Positions 9,478 to 23,517 of a DNA stretch of 64,000 nt are shown in pieces. Both the position numbers and the translations under genes were made by a program. The stretch covers positions 4,340,001 to 4,404,000 of the forward strand of contig OZ059897.1 of the NCBI GenBank assembly GCA_964057225.1, in the 5' to 3' direction. The stretch comes from Auanema rhodensis. Lineage: Eukaryota > Nematoda > Chromadorea > Rhabditida > Rhabditidae. Each line of letters opens with the position of its first letter. The first letter of the stretch is position 1. The notes below the pieces were generated by a model. That model was not told the origin of the DNA. It saw only the letters and a list, made by a program, of their open reading frames with translations, and did not search any database.

Positions 9478-12400
9478 TGTATAGAGCGTTTCTCAATGTA
9501 GTATAGTGCATTCGATGCGGATTTTTAAGCTGCGTCGATCTGTGTTATCAGATTTGAGTTAGCTTAAAAATGCACCGAGATATCAACTGATATATGTTCA
9601 CACTTATATCCTCGATTTTCACCCTGAAGAAATGATTTTTTCGTTGAAAAACATTGTCCATCGTATTCGTCTTGAAAAAAAGAATCTAAAAACATCTACT
9701 TTTTGTGAAATTATTCAGAAATTTTTCGGGAAAATTTTTGTCAAAATGTTTTTGGAAGCAATGTTGAGTGTACATGGGAACTCAACATACACTAATGCAT
9801 TATTTTTCAAACGATCATAACTAATTTTTGTATGGAGCGTTTCTCAATGTAGTATAGTGCATTCGATGCGGATTTTTAAGCTGCGTTGATCTGTGTTATC
9901 AGATTTGCGCTAGCTTAAAAATGCACCGAGTAATCAACTGATATAGGTTCACACTTATATCCTCGATTTTCACCCTGAAGAATTAATTTTTTCGTTGAAT
10001 AACATTGTCCATCGTCTTTGCCTTGAAAAAAGAAATCTAAAAACTCCTACTTTTTGTGAAATTATTTAGAAATTTTTCGGGAAAATTTTTGTCACAATGT
10101 TTTTGGAAGCAATGTTGAGTGTACATGGGAACTCAACATACACTAATGCATTATTTTTCAAACGATCATAACTAATTTTTGTATGGAGCGTTTCTCAATG
10201 TAGTATAGTGCATTCGATGCGGATTTTTAAGCTGCGTTGATCTGTGTTATCAGATTTGCGCTAGCTTAAAAATGCACCGAGTAATCAACTGATATAGGTT
10301 CACACTTATATCCTCGATTTTCACCCTGAAGAATTAATTTTTTCGTTGAATAACATTGTCCATCGTCTTTGCCTTGAAAAAAGAAATCTAAAAACTCCTA
10401 CTTTTCGTGAAATTATTTAGAAATTTTTCGGGAAAATTTTTGTCACAATGTTTTTGGAAGCAATGTTGAGTGTACATGGGAATTCAGCATACACTAATGC
10501 ATTATTTTTCAAACGATCATAACTAATTTTTGTATAGAGCGTTTCTCAATGTAGTATAGTGCATTCGATGCGGATTTTTAAGCTGCGTCGATCTGTGTTA
10601 TCAGATTTGAGTTAGCTTGAAAATGCACCGAGATATCAACTGATATATGTTCACACTTATATCCTCGATTTTCACCCTGAAGAAATGATTTTTTCGTTGA
10701 AAAACATTGTCCATCGTATTCGTCTTGAAAAAAGGAATCTAAAAACATCTACTTTTTGTGAAATTATTTAGAAATTTTTCGGGAAAATTTTTGTCACAAT
10801 GTTTTTGGAAGCAATGTTGAGTGTACATGGGAACTCAGCATACACTAATGCATTATTTTTCAAACGATCATAACTAATTTTTGTATAGAGCGTCTCTCAT
10901 TGTAATATAGTGCATTCGATGCGGATTTTTAAGCTGCGTCGATCTGTGTTATCAGATTTGCGCTAGCTTAAAAATGCACCGAGTAATCAACTGATATAGG
11001 TTCACACTTATATCCTCGATTTTAACCCTGAAGAATTAATTTTTTCGTTGAATAACATTGTCCATCGTCTTTGCCTTGAAAAAAGAAATCTAAAAACTCC
11101 TACTTTTTGTGAAATTATTAAGAAATTTTTCGGGAAAATTTTTGTCACAATGTTTTTGGAAGCAATGTTGAGTGTACATGGGAACTCAGCATACACTAAT
11201 GCATTATTTTTCGAACGATCATAACTAATTTTTGTATAGAGCGTTTCTCAATGTAGTATAGTGCATTCGATGCGGATTTTTAAGCTGCGTCGATCTGTGT
11301 TATCAGATTTGCGCTAGCTTAAAAATGCACCGAGTAATCAACTGATATAGGTTCACACTTATATCCTCGATTTTCACCCTGAAGAATTAATTTTTTCGTT
11401 GAATAACATTGTCCATCGTCTTTGCCTTGAAAAAAGAAATCTAAAAACTCCTACTTTTTGTGAAATTATTTAGAAATTTTTCGGGAAAATTTTTGTCACA
11501 ATGTTTTTGGAAGCAATGTTGAGTGTACATGGGAACTCAACATACACTAATGCATTATTTTTCAAACGATCATAACTAATTTTTGTATAGAGCGTTTCTC
11601 AATGTAGTATAGTGCATTCGATGCGGATTTTTAAGCTGCGTCGATCTGTGTTATCAGATTTGAGTTAGCTTGAAAATGCACCGAGATATCAACTGATATA
11701 TGTTCACACTTATATCCTCGATTTTCACCCTGAAGAATTAATTTTTTCGTTGAATAACATTGTCCATCGTCTTTGCCTTGAAAAAAGAAATCTAAAAACT
11801 CCTACTTTTTGTGAAATTATTTAGAAATTTTTCGGGAAAATTTTTGTCACAATGTTTTTGGAAGCAATGTTGAGTGTACATGGGAACTCAACATACACTA
11901 ATGCATTATTTTTCAAACGATCATAACTAATTTTTGTATGGAGCGTTTCTCAATGTAGTATAGTGCATTCGATGCGGATTTTTAAGCTGCGTTGATCTGT
12001 GTTATCAGATTTGCGCTAGCTTAAAAATGCACCGAGTAATCAACTGATATAGGTTCACACTTATATCCTCGATTTTCACCCTGAAGAATTAATTTTTTCG
12101 TTGAATAACATTGTCCATCGTCTTTGCCTTGAAAAAAGAAATCTAAAAACTCCTACTTTTTGTGAAATTATTTAGAAATTTTTCGGGAAAATTTTTGTCA
12201 CAATGTTTTTGGAAGCAATGTTGAGTGTACATGGGAACTCAGCATACACTAATGCATTATTTTTCAAACGATCATAACTAATTTTTGTATGGAGCGTTTC
12301 TCAATGTAGTATAGTGCATTCGATGCGGATTTTTAAGCTGCGTTGATCTGTGTTATCAGATTTGCGCTAGCTTAAAAATGCACCGAGTAATCAACTGATA

Positions 12401-15400
12401 TAGGTTCACACTTATATCCTCGATTTTCACCCTGAAGAATTAATTTTTTCGTTGAATAACATTGTCCATCGTCTTTGCCTTGAAAAAAGAAATCTAAAAA
12501 CTCCTACTTTTCGTGAAATTATTTAGAAATTTTTCGGGAAAATTTTTGTCACAATGTTTTTGGAAGCAATGTTGAGTGTACATGGGAACTCAGCATACAC
12601 TAATGCATTATTTTTCAAACGATCATAACTAATTTTTGTATAGAGCGTTTCTCAATGTAGTATAGTGCATTCGATGCGGATTTTTAAGCTGCGTTGATCT
12701 GTGTTATCAGATTTGAGTTAGCTTAAAAATGCACCGAGATATCAACTGATATATGTTCACACTTATATCCTCGATTTTCACCCTGAAGAAATGATTTTTT
12801 CGTTGAAAAACATTGTCCATCGTATTCGTCTTGAAAAAAAGAATCTAAAAACATCTACTTTTTGTGAAATTATTCAGAAATTTTTCGGGAAAATTTTTGT
12901 CAAAATGTTTTTGGAAGCAATGTTGAGTGTACATGGGAACTCAACATACACTAATGCATTATTTTTCAAACGATCATAACTAATTTTTGTATGGAGCGTT
13001 TCTCAATGTAGTATAGTGCATTCGATGCGGATTTTTAAGCTGCGTTGATCTGTGTTATCAGATTTGCGCTAGCTTAAAAATGCACCGAGTAATCAACTGA
13101 TATAGGTTCACACTTATATCCTCGATTTTCACCCTGAAGAATTAATTTTTTCGTTGAATAACATTGTCCATCGTCTTTGCCTTGAAAAAAGAAATCTAAA
13201 AACTCCTACTTTTTGTGAAATTATTTAGAAATTTTTCGGGAAAATTTTTGTCACAATGTTTTTGGAAGCAATGTTGAGTGTACATGGGAACTCAACATAC
13301 ACTAATGCATTATTTTTCAAACGATCATAACTAATTTTTGTATGGAGCGTTTCTCAATGTAGTATAGTGCATTCGATGCGGATTTTTAAGCTGCGTTGAT
13401 CTGTGTTATCAGATTTGCGCTAGCTTAAAAATGCACCGAGTAATCAACTGATATAGGTTCACACTTATATCCTCGATTTTCACCCTGAAGAATTAATTTT
13501 TTCGTTGAATAACATTGTTCATCGTCTTTGCCTTGAAAAAAGAAATCTAAAAACTCCTACTTTTCGTGAAATTATTTAGAAATTTTTCGGGAAAATTTTT
13601 GTCACAATGTTTTTGGAAGCAATGTTGAGTGTACATGGGAACTCAGCATACACTAATGCATTATTTTTCAAACGATCATAACTAATTTTTGTATAGAGCG
13701 TTTCTCAATGTAGTATAGTGCATTCGATGCGGATTTTTAAGCTGCGTCGATCTGTGTTATCAGATTTGAGTTAGCTTAAAAATGCACCGAGATATCAACT
13801 GATATATGTTCACACTTATATCCTCGATTTTCACCCTGAAGAAATGATTTTTTCGTTGAAAAACATTGTCCATCGTATTCGTCTTGAAAAAAAGAATCTA
13901 AAAACATCTACTTTTTGTGAAATTATTCAGAAATTTTTCGGGAAAATTTTTGTCAAAATGTTTTTGGAAGCAATGTTGAGTGTACATGGGAACTCAGCAT
14001 ACACTAATGCATTATTTTTCAAACGATCATAACTAATTTTTGTATAGAGCGTTTCTCAATGTAGTATAGTGCATTCGATGCGGATTTTTAAGCTGCGTCG
14101 ATCTGTGTTATCAGATTTGAGTTAGCTTAAAAATGCACCGAGATATCAACTGATATATGTTCACACTTATATCCTCGATTTTCACCCTGAAGAAATGATT
14201 TTTTCGTTGAAAAACATTGTCCATCGTATTCGTCTTGAAAAAAAGAATCTAAAAACATCTACTTTTTGTGAAATTATTCAGAAATTTTTCGGGAAAATTT
14301 TTGTCAAAATGTTTTTGGAAGCAATGTTGAGTGTACATGGGAACTCAACATACACTAATGCATTATTTTTCAAACGATCATAACTAATTTTTGTATGGAG
14401 CGTTTCTCAATGTAGTATAGTGCATTCGATGCGGATTTTTAAGCTGCGTTGATCTGTGTTATCAGATTTGCGCTAGCTTAAAAATGCACCGAGTAATCAA
14501 CTGATATAGGTTCACACTTATATCCTCGATTTTCACCCTGAAGAATTAATTTTTTCGTTGAATAACATTGTCCATCATCTTTGCCTTGAAAAAAGAAATC
14601 TAAAAACTCCTACTTTTTGTGAAATTATTTAGAAATTTTTCGGGAAAATTTTTGTCACAATGTTTTTGGAAGCAATGTTGAGTGTACATGGGAACTCAGC
14701 ATACACTAATGCATTATTTTTCAAACGATCATAACTAATTTTTGTATGGAGCGTTTCTCAATGTAGTATAGTGCATTCGATGCGGATTTTTAAGCTGCGT
14801 TGATCTGTGTTATCAGATTTGCGCTAGCTTAAAAATGCACCGAGTAATCAACTGATATAGGTTCACACTTATATCCTCGATTTTCACCCTGAAGAATTAA
14901 TTTTTTCGTTGAATAACATTGTCCATCGTCTTTGCCTTGAAAAAAGAAATCTAAAAACTCCTACTTTTCGTGAAATAATTTAGAAATTTTTCGGGAAAAT
15001 TTTTGTCACAATGTTTTTGGAAGCAATGTTGAGTGTACATGGGAACTCAACATACACTAATGCATTATTTTTCAAACGATCATAACTAATTTTCGTATGG
15101 AGCGTTTCTCAATGTAGTATAGTGCATTCGATGCGGATTTTTAAGCTGCGTCGATCTGTGTTATCAGATTTGAGTTAGCTTAAAAATGCACCGAGATATC
15201 AACTGATATATGTTCACACTTATATCCTCGATTTTCACCCTGAAGAAATGATTTTTTCGTTGAAAAACATTGTCCATCGTATTCGTCTTGAAAAAAAGAA
15301 TCTAAAAACATCTACTTTTTGTGAAATTATTCAGAAATTTTTCGGGAAAATTTTTGTCAAAATGTTTTTGGAAGCAATGTTGAGTGTACATGGGAACTCA

Positions 15401-15444
15401 GCATACACTAATGCATTATTTTTCAAACGATCATAACTAATTTT
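9478..15444. repeat. 17-unit segmental duplication, copy 1
   Basis: Unit order is Ba-At-Ac-Bg-S-At-C-At-Ac-Ba-At-Ac-Ba-Ba-Ah-Ac-Ba. The same order recurs at 17551-23517, an offset of exactly 8,073 bp (23 units). Rare marks are shared at matching places: GGGAATTC (10480), the altered S start (10882 unit), u59 T in a Ba unit (12637 unit), GTTCATCG (13339 unit), AAATAATT near u236 and the ATTTTCG end (14743 unit). The match may run about 300 bp further, to near u307 of the next unit. Confidence 0.93.
10882..11232. repeat. S-subtype satellite unit with altered 5' end, copy 3
   Basis: This unit has the S 3'-half marks (u143 A, u239 A, u332 G) but u96 C. It also has three clustered changes near the start, reading GCGTCTCTCATTGTAATATAG in place of the usual GCGTTTCTCAATGTAGTATAG. 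The same cluster occurs in only one other unit (18955), which shows the two descend from one duplicated block. Confidence 0.9.
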
Positions 15445-17550
15445 TGTATAGAGCGTTTCTCAATGTAGTATAGTGCATTCGATGCGGATTTTTAAGCTGC
15501 GTCGATCTGTGTTATCAGATTTGAGTTAGCTTAAAAATGCACCGAGATATCAACTGATATATGTTCACACTTATATCCTCGATTTTCACCCTGAAGAAAT
15601 GATTTTTTCGTTGAAAAACATTGTCCATCGTATTCGTCTTGAAAAAAAGAATCTAAAAACATCTACTTTTTGTGAAATTATTCAGAAATTTTTCGGGAAA
15701 ATTTTTGTCAAAATGTTTTTGGAAGCAATGTTGAGTGTACATGGGAACTCAACATACACTAATGCATTATTTTTCAAACGATCATAACTAATTTTTGTAT
15801 GGAGCGTTTCTCAATGTAGTATAGTGCATTCGATGCGGATTTTTAAGCTGCGTTGATCTGTGTTATCAGATTTGCGCTAGCTTAAAAATGCACCGAGTAA
15901 TCAACTGATATAGGTTCACACTTATATCCTCGATTTTCACCCTGAAGAATTAATTTTTTCGTTGAATAACATTGTCCATCATCTTTGCCTTGAAAAAAGA
16001 AATCTAAAAACTCCTACTTTTTGTGAAATTATTTAGAAATTTTTCGGGAAAATTTTTGTCACAATGTTTTTGGAAGCAATGTTGAGTGTACATGGGAACT
16101 CAGCATACACTAATGCATTATTTTTCAAACGATCATAACTAATTTTTGTATGGAGCGTTTCTCAATGTAGTATAGTGCATTCGATGCGGATTTTTAAGCT
16201 GCGTTGATCTGTGTTATCAGATTTGCGCTAGCTTAAAAATGCACCGAGTAATCAACTGATATAGGTTCACACTTATATCCTCGATTTTCACCCTGAAGAA
16301 TTAATTTTTTCGTTGAATAACATTGTCCATCGTCTTTGCCTTGAAAAAAGAAATCTAAAAACTCCTACTTTTCGTGAAATTATTTAGAAATTTTTCGGGA
16401 AAATTTTTGTCACAATGTTTTTGGAAGCAATGTTGAGTGTACATGGGAACTCAACATACACTAATGCATTATTTTTCAAACGATCATAACTAATTTTTGT
16501 ATGGAGCGTTTCTCAATGTAGTATAGTGCATTCGATGCGGATTTTTAAGCTGCGTCGATCTGTGTTATCAGATTTGAGTTAGCTTAAAAATGCACCGAGA
16601 TATCAACTGATATATGTTCACACTTATATCCTCGATTTTCACCCTGAAGAATTAATTTTTTCGTTGAATAACATTGTCCATCATCTTTGCCTTGGAAAAA
16701 GAAATCTAAAAACTCCTACTTTTCGTGAAATTATTTAGAAATTTTTCGGGAAAATTTTTGTCACAATGTTTTTGGAAGCAATGTTGAGTGTACATGGGAA
16801 CTCAACATACACTAATGCATTATTTTTCAAACGATCATAACTAATTTTTGTATGGAGCGTTTCTCAATGTAGTATAGTGCATTCGATGCGGATTTTTAAG
16901 CTGCGTTGATCTGTGTTATCAGATTTGCGCTAGCTTAAAAATGCACCGAGTAATCAACTGATATAGGTTCACACTTATATCCTCGATTTTCACCCTGAAG
17001 AATTAATTTTTTCGTTGAATAACATTGTCCATCATCTTTGCCTTGAAAAAAGAAATCTAAAAACATCTACTTTTTGTGAAATTATTCAGAAATTTTTCGG
17101 GAAAATTTTTGTCAAAATGTTTTTGGAAGCAATGTTGAGTGTACATGGGAACTCAACATACACTAATGCATTATTTTTCAAACGATCATAACTAATTTTT
17201 GTATGGAGCGTTTCTCAATGTAGTATAGTGCATTCGATGCGGATTTTTAAGCTGCGTTGATCTGTGTTATCAGATTTGAGTTAGCTTAAAAATGCACCGA
17301 GATATCAACTGATATATGTTCACACTTATATCCTCGATTTTCACCCTGAAGAATTAATTTTTTCGTTGAATAACATTGTCCATCATCTTTGCCTTGGAAA
17401 AAGAAATCTAAAAACTCCTACTTTTTGTGAAATTATTTAGAAATTTTTCGGGAAAATTTTTGTCACAATGTTTTTGGAAGCAATGTTGAGTGTACATGGG
17501 AACTCAGCATACACTAATGCATTATTTTTCAAACGATCATAACTAATTTT
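15445..17550. repeat. Ba-Ah-Ac-C-D-C spacer between duplicate blocks
   Basis: These six units separate the two 17-unit duplicates. The units at 16498 and 17200 are C chimeras sharing u186 A and CTTGGAAAAAG, seen nowhere else. The unit at 16849 is Ah up to about u205 and Ba from u217 onward, a recombinant with a breakpoint in the A-rich run. It has C at u239 but no ATG at u155-157. Confidence 0.85.
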
Positions 17551-20500
17551 TGTATAGAGCGTTTCTCAATGTAGTATAGTGCATTCGATGCGGATTTTTA
17601 AGCTGCGTCGATCTGTGTTATCAGATTTGAGTTAGCTTAAAAATGCACCGAGATATCAACTGATATATGTTCACACTTATATCCTCGATTTTCACCCTGA
17701 AGAAATGATTTTTTCGTTGAAAAACATTGTCCATCGTATTCGTCTTGAAAAAAAGAATCTAAAAACATCTACTTTTTGTGAAATTATTCAGAAATTTTTC
17801 GGGAAAATTTTTGTCAAAATGTTTTTGGAAGCAATGTTGAGTGTACATGGGAACTCAACATACACTAATGCATTATTTTTCAAACGATCATAACTAATTT
17901 TTGTATGGAGCGTTTCTCAATGTAGTATAGTGCATTCGATGCGGATTTTTAAGCTGCGTTGATCTGTGTTATCAGATTTGCGCTAGCTTAAAAATGCACC
18001 GAGTAATCAACTGATATAGGTTCACACTTATATCCTCGATTTTCACCCTGAAGAATTAATTTTTTCGTTGAATAACATTGTCCATCGTCTTTGCCTTGAA
18101 AAAAGAAATCTAAAAACTCCTACTTTTTGTGAAATTATTTAGAAATTTTTCGGGAAAATTTTTGTCACAATGTTTTTGGAAGCAATGTTGAGTGTACATG
18201 GGAACTCAACATACACTAATGCATTATTTTTCAAACGATCATAACTAATTTTTGTATGGAGCGTTTCTCAATGTAGTATAGTGCATTCGATGCGGATTTT
18301 TAAGCTGCGTTGATCTGTGTTATCAGATTTGCGCTAGCTTAAAAATGCACCGAGTAATCAACTGATATAGGTTCACACTTATATCCTCGATTTTCACCCT
18401 GAAGAATTAATTTTTTCGTTGAATAACATTGTCCATCGTCTTTGCCTTGAAAAAAGAAATCTAAAAACTCCTACTTTTCGTGAAATTATTTAGAAATTTT
18501 TCGGGAAAATTTTTGTCACAATGTTTTTGGAAGCAATGTTGAGTGTACATGGGAATTCAGCATACACTAATGCATTATTTTTCAAACGATCATAACTAAT
18601 TTTTGTATAGAGCGTTTCTCAATGTAGTATAGTGCATTCGATGCGGATTTTTAAGCTGCGTCGATCTGTGTTATCAGATTTGAGTTAGCTTGAAAATGCA
18701 CCGAGATATCAACTGATATATGTTCACACTTATATCCTCGATTTTCACCCTGAAGAAATGATTTTTTCGTTGAAAAACATTGTCCATCGTATTCGTCTTG
18801 AAAAAAGGAATCTAAAAACATCTACTTTTTGTGAAATTATTTAGAAATTTTTCGGGAAAATTTTTGTCACAATGTTTTTGGAAGCAATGTTGAGTGTACA
18901 TGGGAACTCAGCATACACTAATGCATTATTTTTCAAACGATCATAACTAATTTTTGTATAGAGCGTCTCTCATTGTAATATAGTGCATTCGATGCGGATT
19001 TTTAAGCTGCGTCGATCTGTGTTATCAGATTTGCGCTAGCTTAAAAATGCACCGAGTAATCAACTGATATAGGTTCACACTTATATCCTCGATTTTAACC
19101 CTGAAGAATTAATTTTTTCGTTGAATAACATTGTCCATCGTCTTTGCCTTGAAAAAAGAAATCTAAAAACTCCTACTTTTTGTGAAATTATTAAGAAATT
19201 TTTCGGGAAAATTTTTGTCACAATGTTTTTGGAAGCAATGTTGAGTGTACATGGGAACTCAGCATACACTAATGCATTATTTTTCGAACGATCATAACTA
19301 ATTTTTGTATAGAGCGTTTCTCAATGTAGTATAGTGCATTCGATGCGGATTTTTAAGCTGCGTCGATCTGTGTTATCAGATTTGCGCTAGCTTAAAAATG
19401 CACCGAGTAATCAACTGATATAGGTTCACACTTATATCCTCGATTTTCACCCTGAAGAATTAATTTTTTCGTTGAATAACATTGTCCATCGTCTTTGCCT
19501 TGAAAAAAGAAATCTAAAAACTCCTACTTTTTGTGAAATTATTTAGAAATTTTTCGGGAAAATTTTTGTCACAATGTTTTTGGAAGCAATGTTGAGTGTA
19601 CATGGGAACTCAACATACACTAATGCATTATTTTTCAAACGATCATAACTAATTTTTGTATAGAGCGTTTCTCAATGTAGTATAGTGCATTCGATGCGGA
19701 TTTTTAAGCTGCGTCGATCTGTGTTATCAGATTTGAGTTAGCTTGAAAATGCACCGAGATATCAACTGATATATGTTCACACTTATATCCTCGATTTTCA
19801 CCCTGAAGAATTAATTTTTTCGTTGAATAACATTGTCCATCGTCTTTGCCTTGAAAAAAGAAATCTAAAAACTCCTACTTTTTGTGAAATTATTTAGAAA
19901 TTTTTCGGGAAAATTTTTGTCACAATGTTTTTGGAAGCAATGTTGAGTGTACATGGGAACTCAACATACACTAATGCATTATTTTTCAAACGATCATAAC
20001 TAATTTTTGTATGGAGCGTTTCTCAATGTAGTATAGTGCATTCGATGCGGATTTTTAAGCTGCGTTGATCTGTGTTATCAGATTTGCGCTAGCTTAAAAA
20101 TGCACCGAGTAATCAACTGATATAGGTTCACACTTATATCCTCGATTTTCACCCTGAAGAATTAATTTTTTCGTTGAATAACATTGTCCATCGTCTTTGC
20201 CTTGAAAAAAGAAATCTAAAAACTCCTACTTTTTGTGAAATTATTTAGAAATTTTTCGGGAAAATTTTTGTCACAATGTTTTTGGAAGCAATGTTGAGTG
20301 TACATGGGAACTCAGCATACACTAATGCATTATTTTTCAAACGATCATAACTAATTTTTGTATGGAGCGTTTCTCAATGTAGTATAGTGCATTCGATGCG
20401 GATTTTTAAGCTGCGTTGATCTGTGTTATCAGATTTGCGCTAGCTTAAAAATGCACCGAGTAATCAACTGATATAGGTTCACACTTATATCCTCGATTTT

Positions 20501-23500
20501 CACCCTGAAGAATTAATTTTTTCGTTGAATAACATTGTCCATCGTCTTTGCCTTGAAAAAAGAAATCTAAAAACTCCTACTTTTCGTGAAATTATTTAGA
20601 AATTTTTCGGGAAAATTTTTGTCACAATGTTTTTGGAAGCAATGTTGAGTGTACATGGGAACTCAGCATACACTAATGCATTATTTTTCAAACGATCATA
20701 ACTAATTTTTGTATAGAGCGTTTCTCAATGTAGTATAGTGCATTCGATGCGGATTTTTAAGCTGCGTTGATCTGTGTTATCAGATTTGAGTTAGCTTAAA
20801 AATGCACCGAGATATCAACTGATATATGTTCACACTTATATCCTCGATTTTCACCCTGAAGAAATGATTTTTTCGTTGAAAAACATTGTCCATCGTATTC
20901 GTCTTGAAAAAAAGAATCTAAAAACATCTACTTTTTGTGAAATTATTCAGAAATTTTTCGGGAAAATTTTTGTCAAAATGTTTTTGGAAGCAATGTTGAG
21001 TGTACATGGGAACTCAACATACACTAATGCATTATTTTTCAAACGATCATAACTAATTTTTGTATGGAGCGTTTCTCAATGTAGTATAGTGCATTCGATG
21101 CGGATTTTTAAGCTGCGTTGATCTGTGTTATCAGATTTGCGCTAGCTTAAAAATGCACCGAGTAATCAACTGATATAGGTTCACACTTATATCCTCGATT
21201 TTCACCCTGAAGAATTAATTTTTTCGTTGAATAACATTGTCCATCGTCTTTGCCTTGAAAAAAGAAATCTAAAAACTCCTACTTTTTGTGAAATTATTTA
21301 GAAATTTTTCGGGAAAATTTTTGTCACAATGTTTTTGGAAGCAATGTTGAGTGTACATGGGAACTCAACATACACTAATGCATTATTTTTCAAACGATCA
21401 TAACTAATTTTTGTATGGAGCGTTTCTCAATGTAGTATAGTGCATTCGATGCGGATTTTTAAGCTGCGTTGATCTGTGTTATCAGATTTGCGCTAGCTTA
21501 AAAATGCACCGAGTAATCAACTGATATAGGTTCACACTTATATCCTCGATTTTCACCCTGAAGAATTAATTTTTTCGTTGAATAACATTGTTCATCGTCT
21601 TTGCCTTGAAAAAAGAAATCTAAAAACTCCTACTTTTCGTGAAATTATTTAGAAATTTTTCGGGAAAATTTTTGTCACAATGTTTTTGGAAGCAATGTTG
21701 AGTGTACATGGGAACTCAGCATACACTAATGCATTATTTTTCAAACGATCATAACTAATTTTTGTATAGAGCGTTTCTCAATGTAGTATAGTGCATTCGA
21801 TGCGGATTTTTAAGCTGCGTCGATCTGTGTTATCAGATTTGAGTTAGCTTAAAAATGCACCGAGATATCAACTGATATATGTTCACACTTATATCCTCGA
21901 TTTTCACCCTGAAGAAATGATTTTTTCGTTGAAAAACATTGTCCATCGTATTCGTCTTGAAAAAAAGAATCTAAAAACATCTACTTTTTGTGAAATTATT
22001 CAGAAATTTTTCGGGAAAATTTTTGTCAAAATGTTTTTGGAAGCAATGTTGAGTGTACATGGGAACTCAGCATACACTAATGCATTATTTTTCAAACGAT
22101 CATAACTAATTTTTGTATAGAGCGTTTCTCAATGTAGTATAGTGCATTCGATGCGGATTTTTAAGCTGCGTCGATCTGTGTTATCAGATTTGAGTTAGCT
22201 TAAAAATGCACCGAGATATCAACTGATATATGTTCACACTTATATCCTCGATTTTCACCCTGAAGAAATGATTTTTTCGTTGAAAAACATTGTCCATCGT
22301 ATTCGTCTTGAAAAAAAGAATCTAAAAACATCTACTTTTTGTGAAATTATTCAGAAATTTTTCGGGAAAATTTTTGTCAAAATGTTTTTGGAAGCAATGT
22401 TGAGTGTACATGGGAACTCAACATACACTAATGCATTATTTTTCAAACGATCATAACTAATTTTTGTATGGAGCGTTTCTCAATGTAGTATAGTGCATTC
22501 GATGCGGATTTTTAAGCTGCGTTGATCTGTGTTATCAGATTTGCGCTAGCTTAAAAATGCACCGAGTAATCAACTGATATAGGTTCACACTTATATCCTC
22601 GATTTTCACCCTGAAGAATTAATTTTTTCGTTGAATAACATTGTCCATCATCTTTGCCTTGAAAAAAGAAATCTAAAAACTCCTACTTTTTGTGAAATTA
22701 TTTAGAAATTTTTCGGGAAAATTTTTGTCACAATGTTTTTGGAAGCAATGTTGAGTGTACATGGGAACTCAGCATACACTAATGCATTATTTTTCAAACG
22801 ATCATAACTAATTTTTGTATGGAGCGTTTCTCAATGTAGTATAGTGCATTCGATGCGGATTTTTAAGCTGCGTTGATCTGTGTTATCAGATTTGCGCTAG
22901 CTTAAAAATGCACCGAGTAATCAACTGATATAGGTTCACACTTATATCCTCGATTTTCACCCTGAAGAATTAATTTTTTCGTTGAATAACATTGTCCATC
23001 GTCTTTGCCTTGAAAAAAGAAATCTAAAAACTCCTACTTTTCGTGAAATAATTTAGAAATTTTTCGGGAAAATTTTTGTCACAATGTTTTTGGAAGCAAT
23101 GTTGAGTGTACATGGGAACTCAACATACACTAATGCATTATTTTTCAAACGATCATAACTAATTTTCGTATGGAGCGTTTCTCAATGTAGTATAGTGCAT
23201 TCGATGCGGATTTTTAAGCTGCGTCGATCTGTGTTATCAGATTTGAGTTAGCTTAAAAATGCACCGAGATATCAACTGATATATGTTCACACTTATATCC
23301 TCGATTTTCACCCTGAAGAAATGATTTTTTCGTTGAAAAACATTGTCCATCGTATTCGTCTTGAAAAAAAGAATCTAAAAACATCTACTTTTTGTGAAAT
23401 TATTCAGAAATTTTTCGGGAAAATTTTTGTCAAAATGTTTTTGGAAGCAATGTTGAGTGTACATGGGAACTCAGCATACACTAATGCATTATTTTTCAAA

Positions 23501-23517
23501 CGATCATAACTAATTTT
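17551..23517. repeat. 17-unit segmental duplication, copy 2
   Basis: This is the partner of 9478-15444, with identical subtype order and the same rare marks. The very low divergence argues for a recent duplication relative to the A/B split. The copies part company at the next unit: 15445 has u308 A and is followed by an Ah unit, while 23518 has u308 G and is followed by another Ba unit. Confidence 0.93.
18955..19305. repeat. S-subtype satellite unit with altered 5' end, copy 4
   Basis: This is the partner of the unit at 10882, exactly 8,073 bp downstream, and shares its three 5' changes and its S marks. It is the last S unit in the window. Confidence 0.9.
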
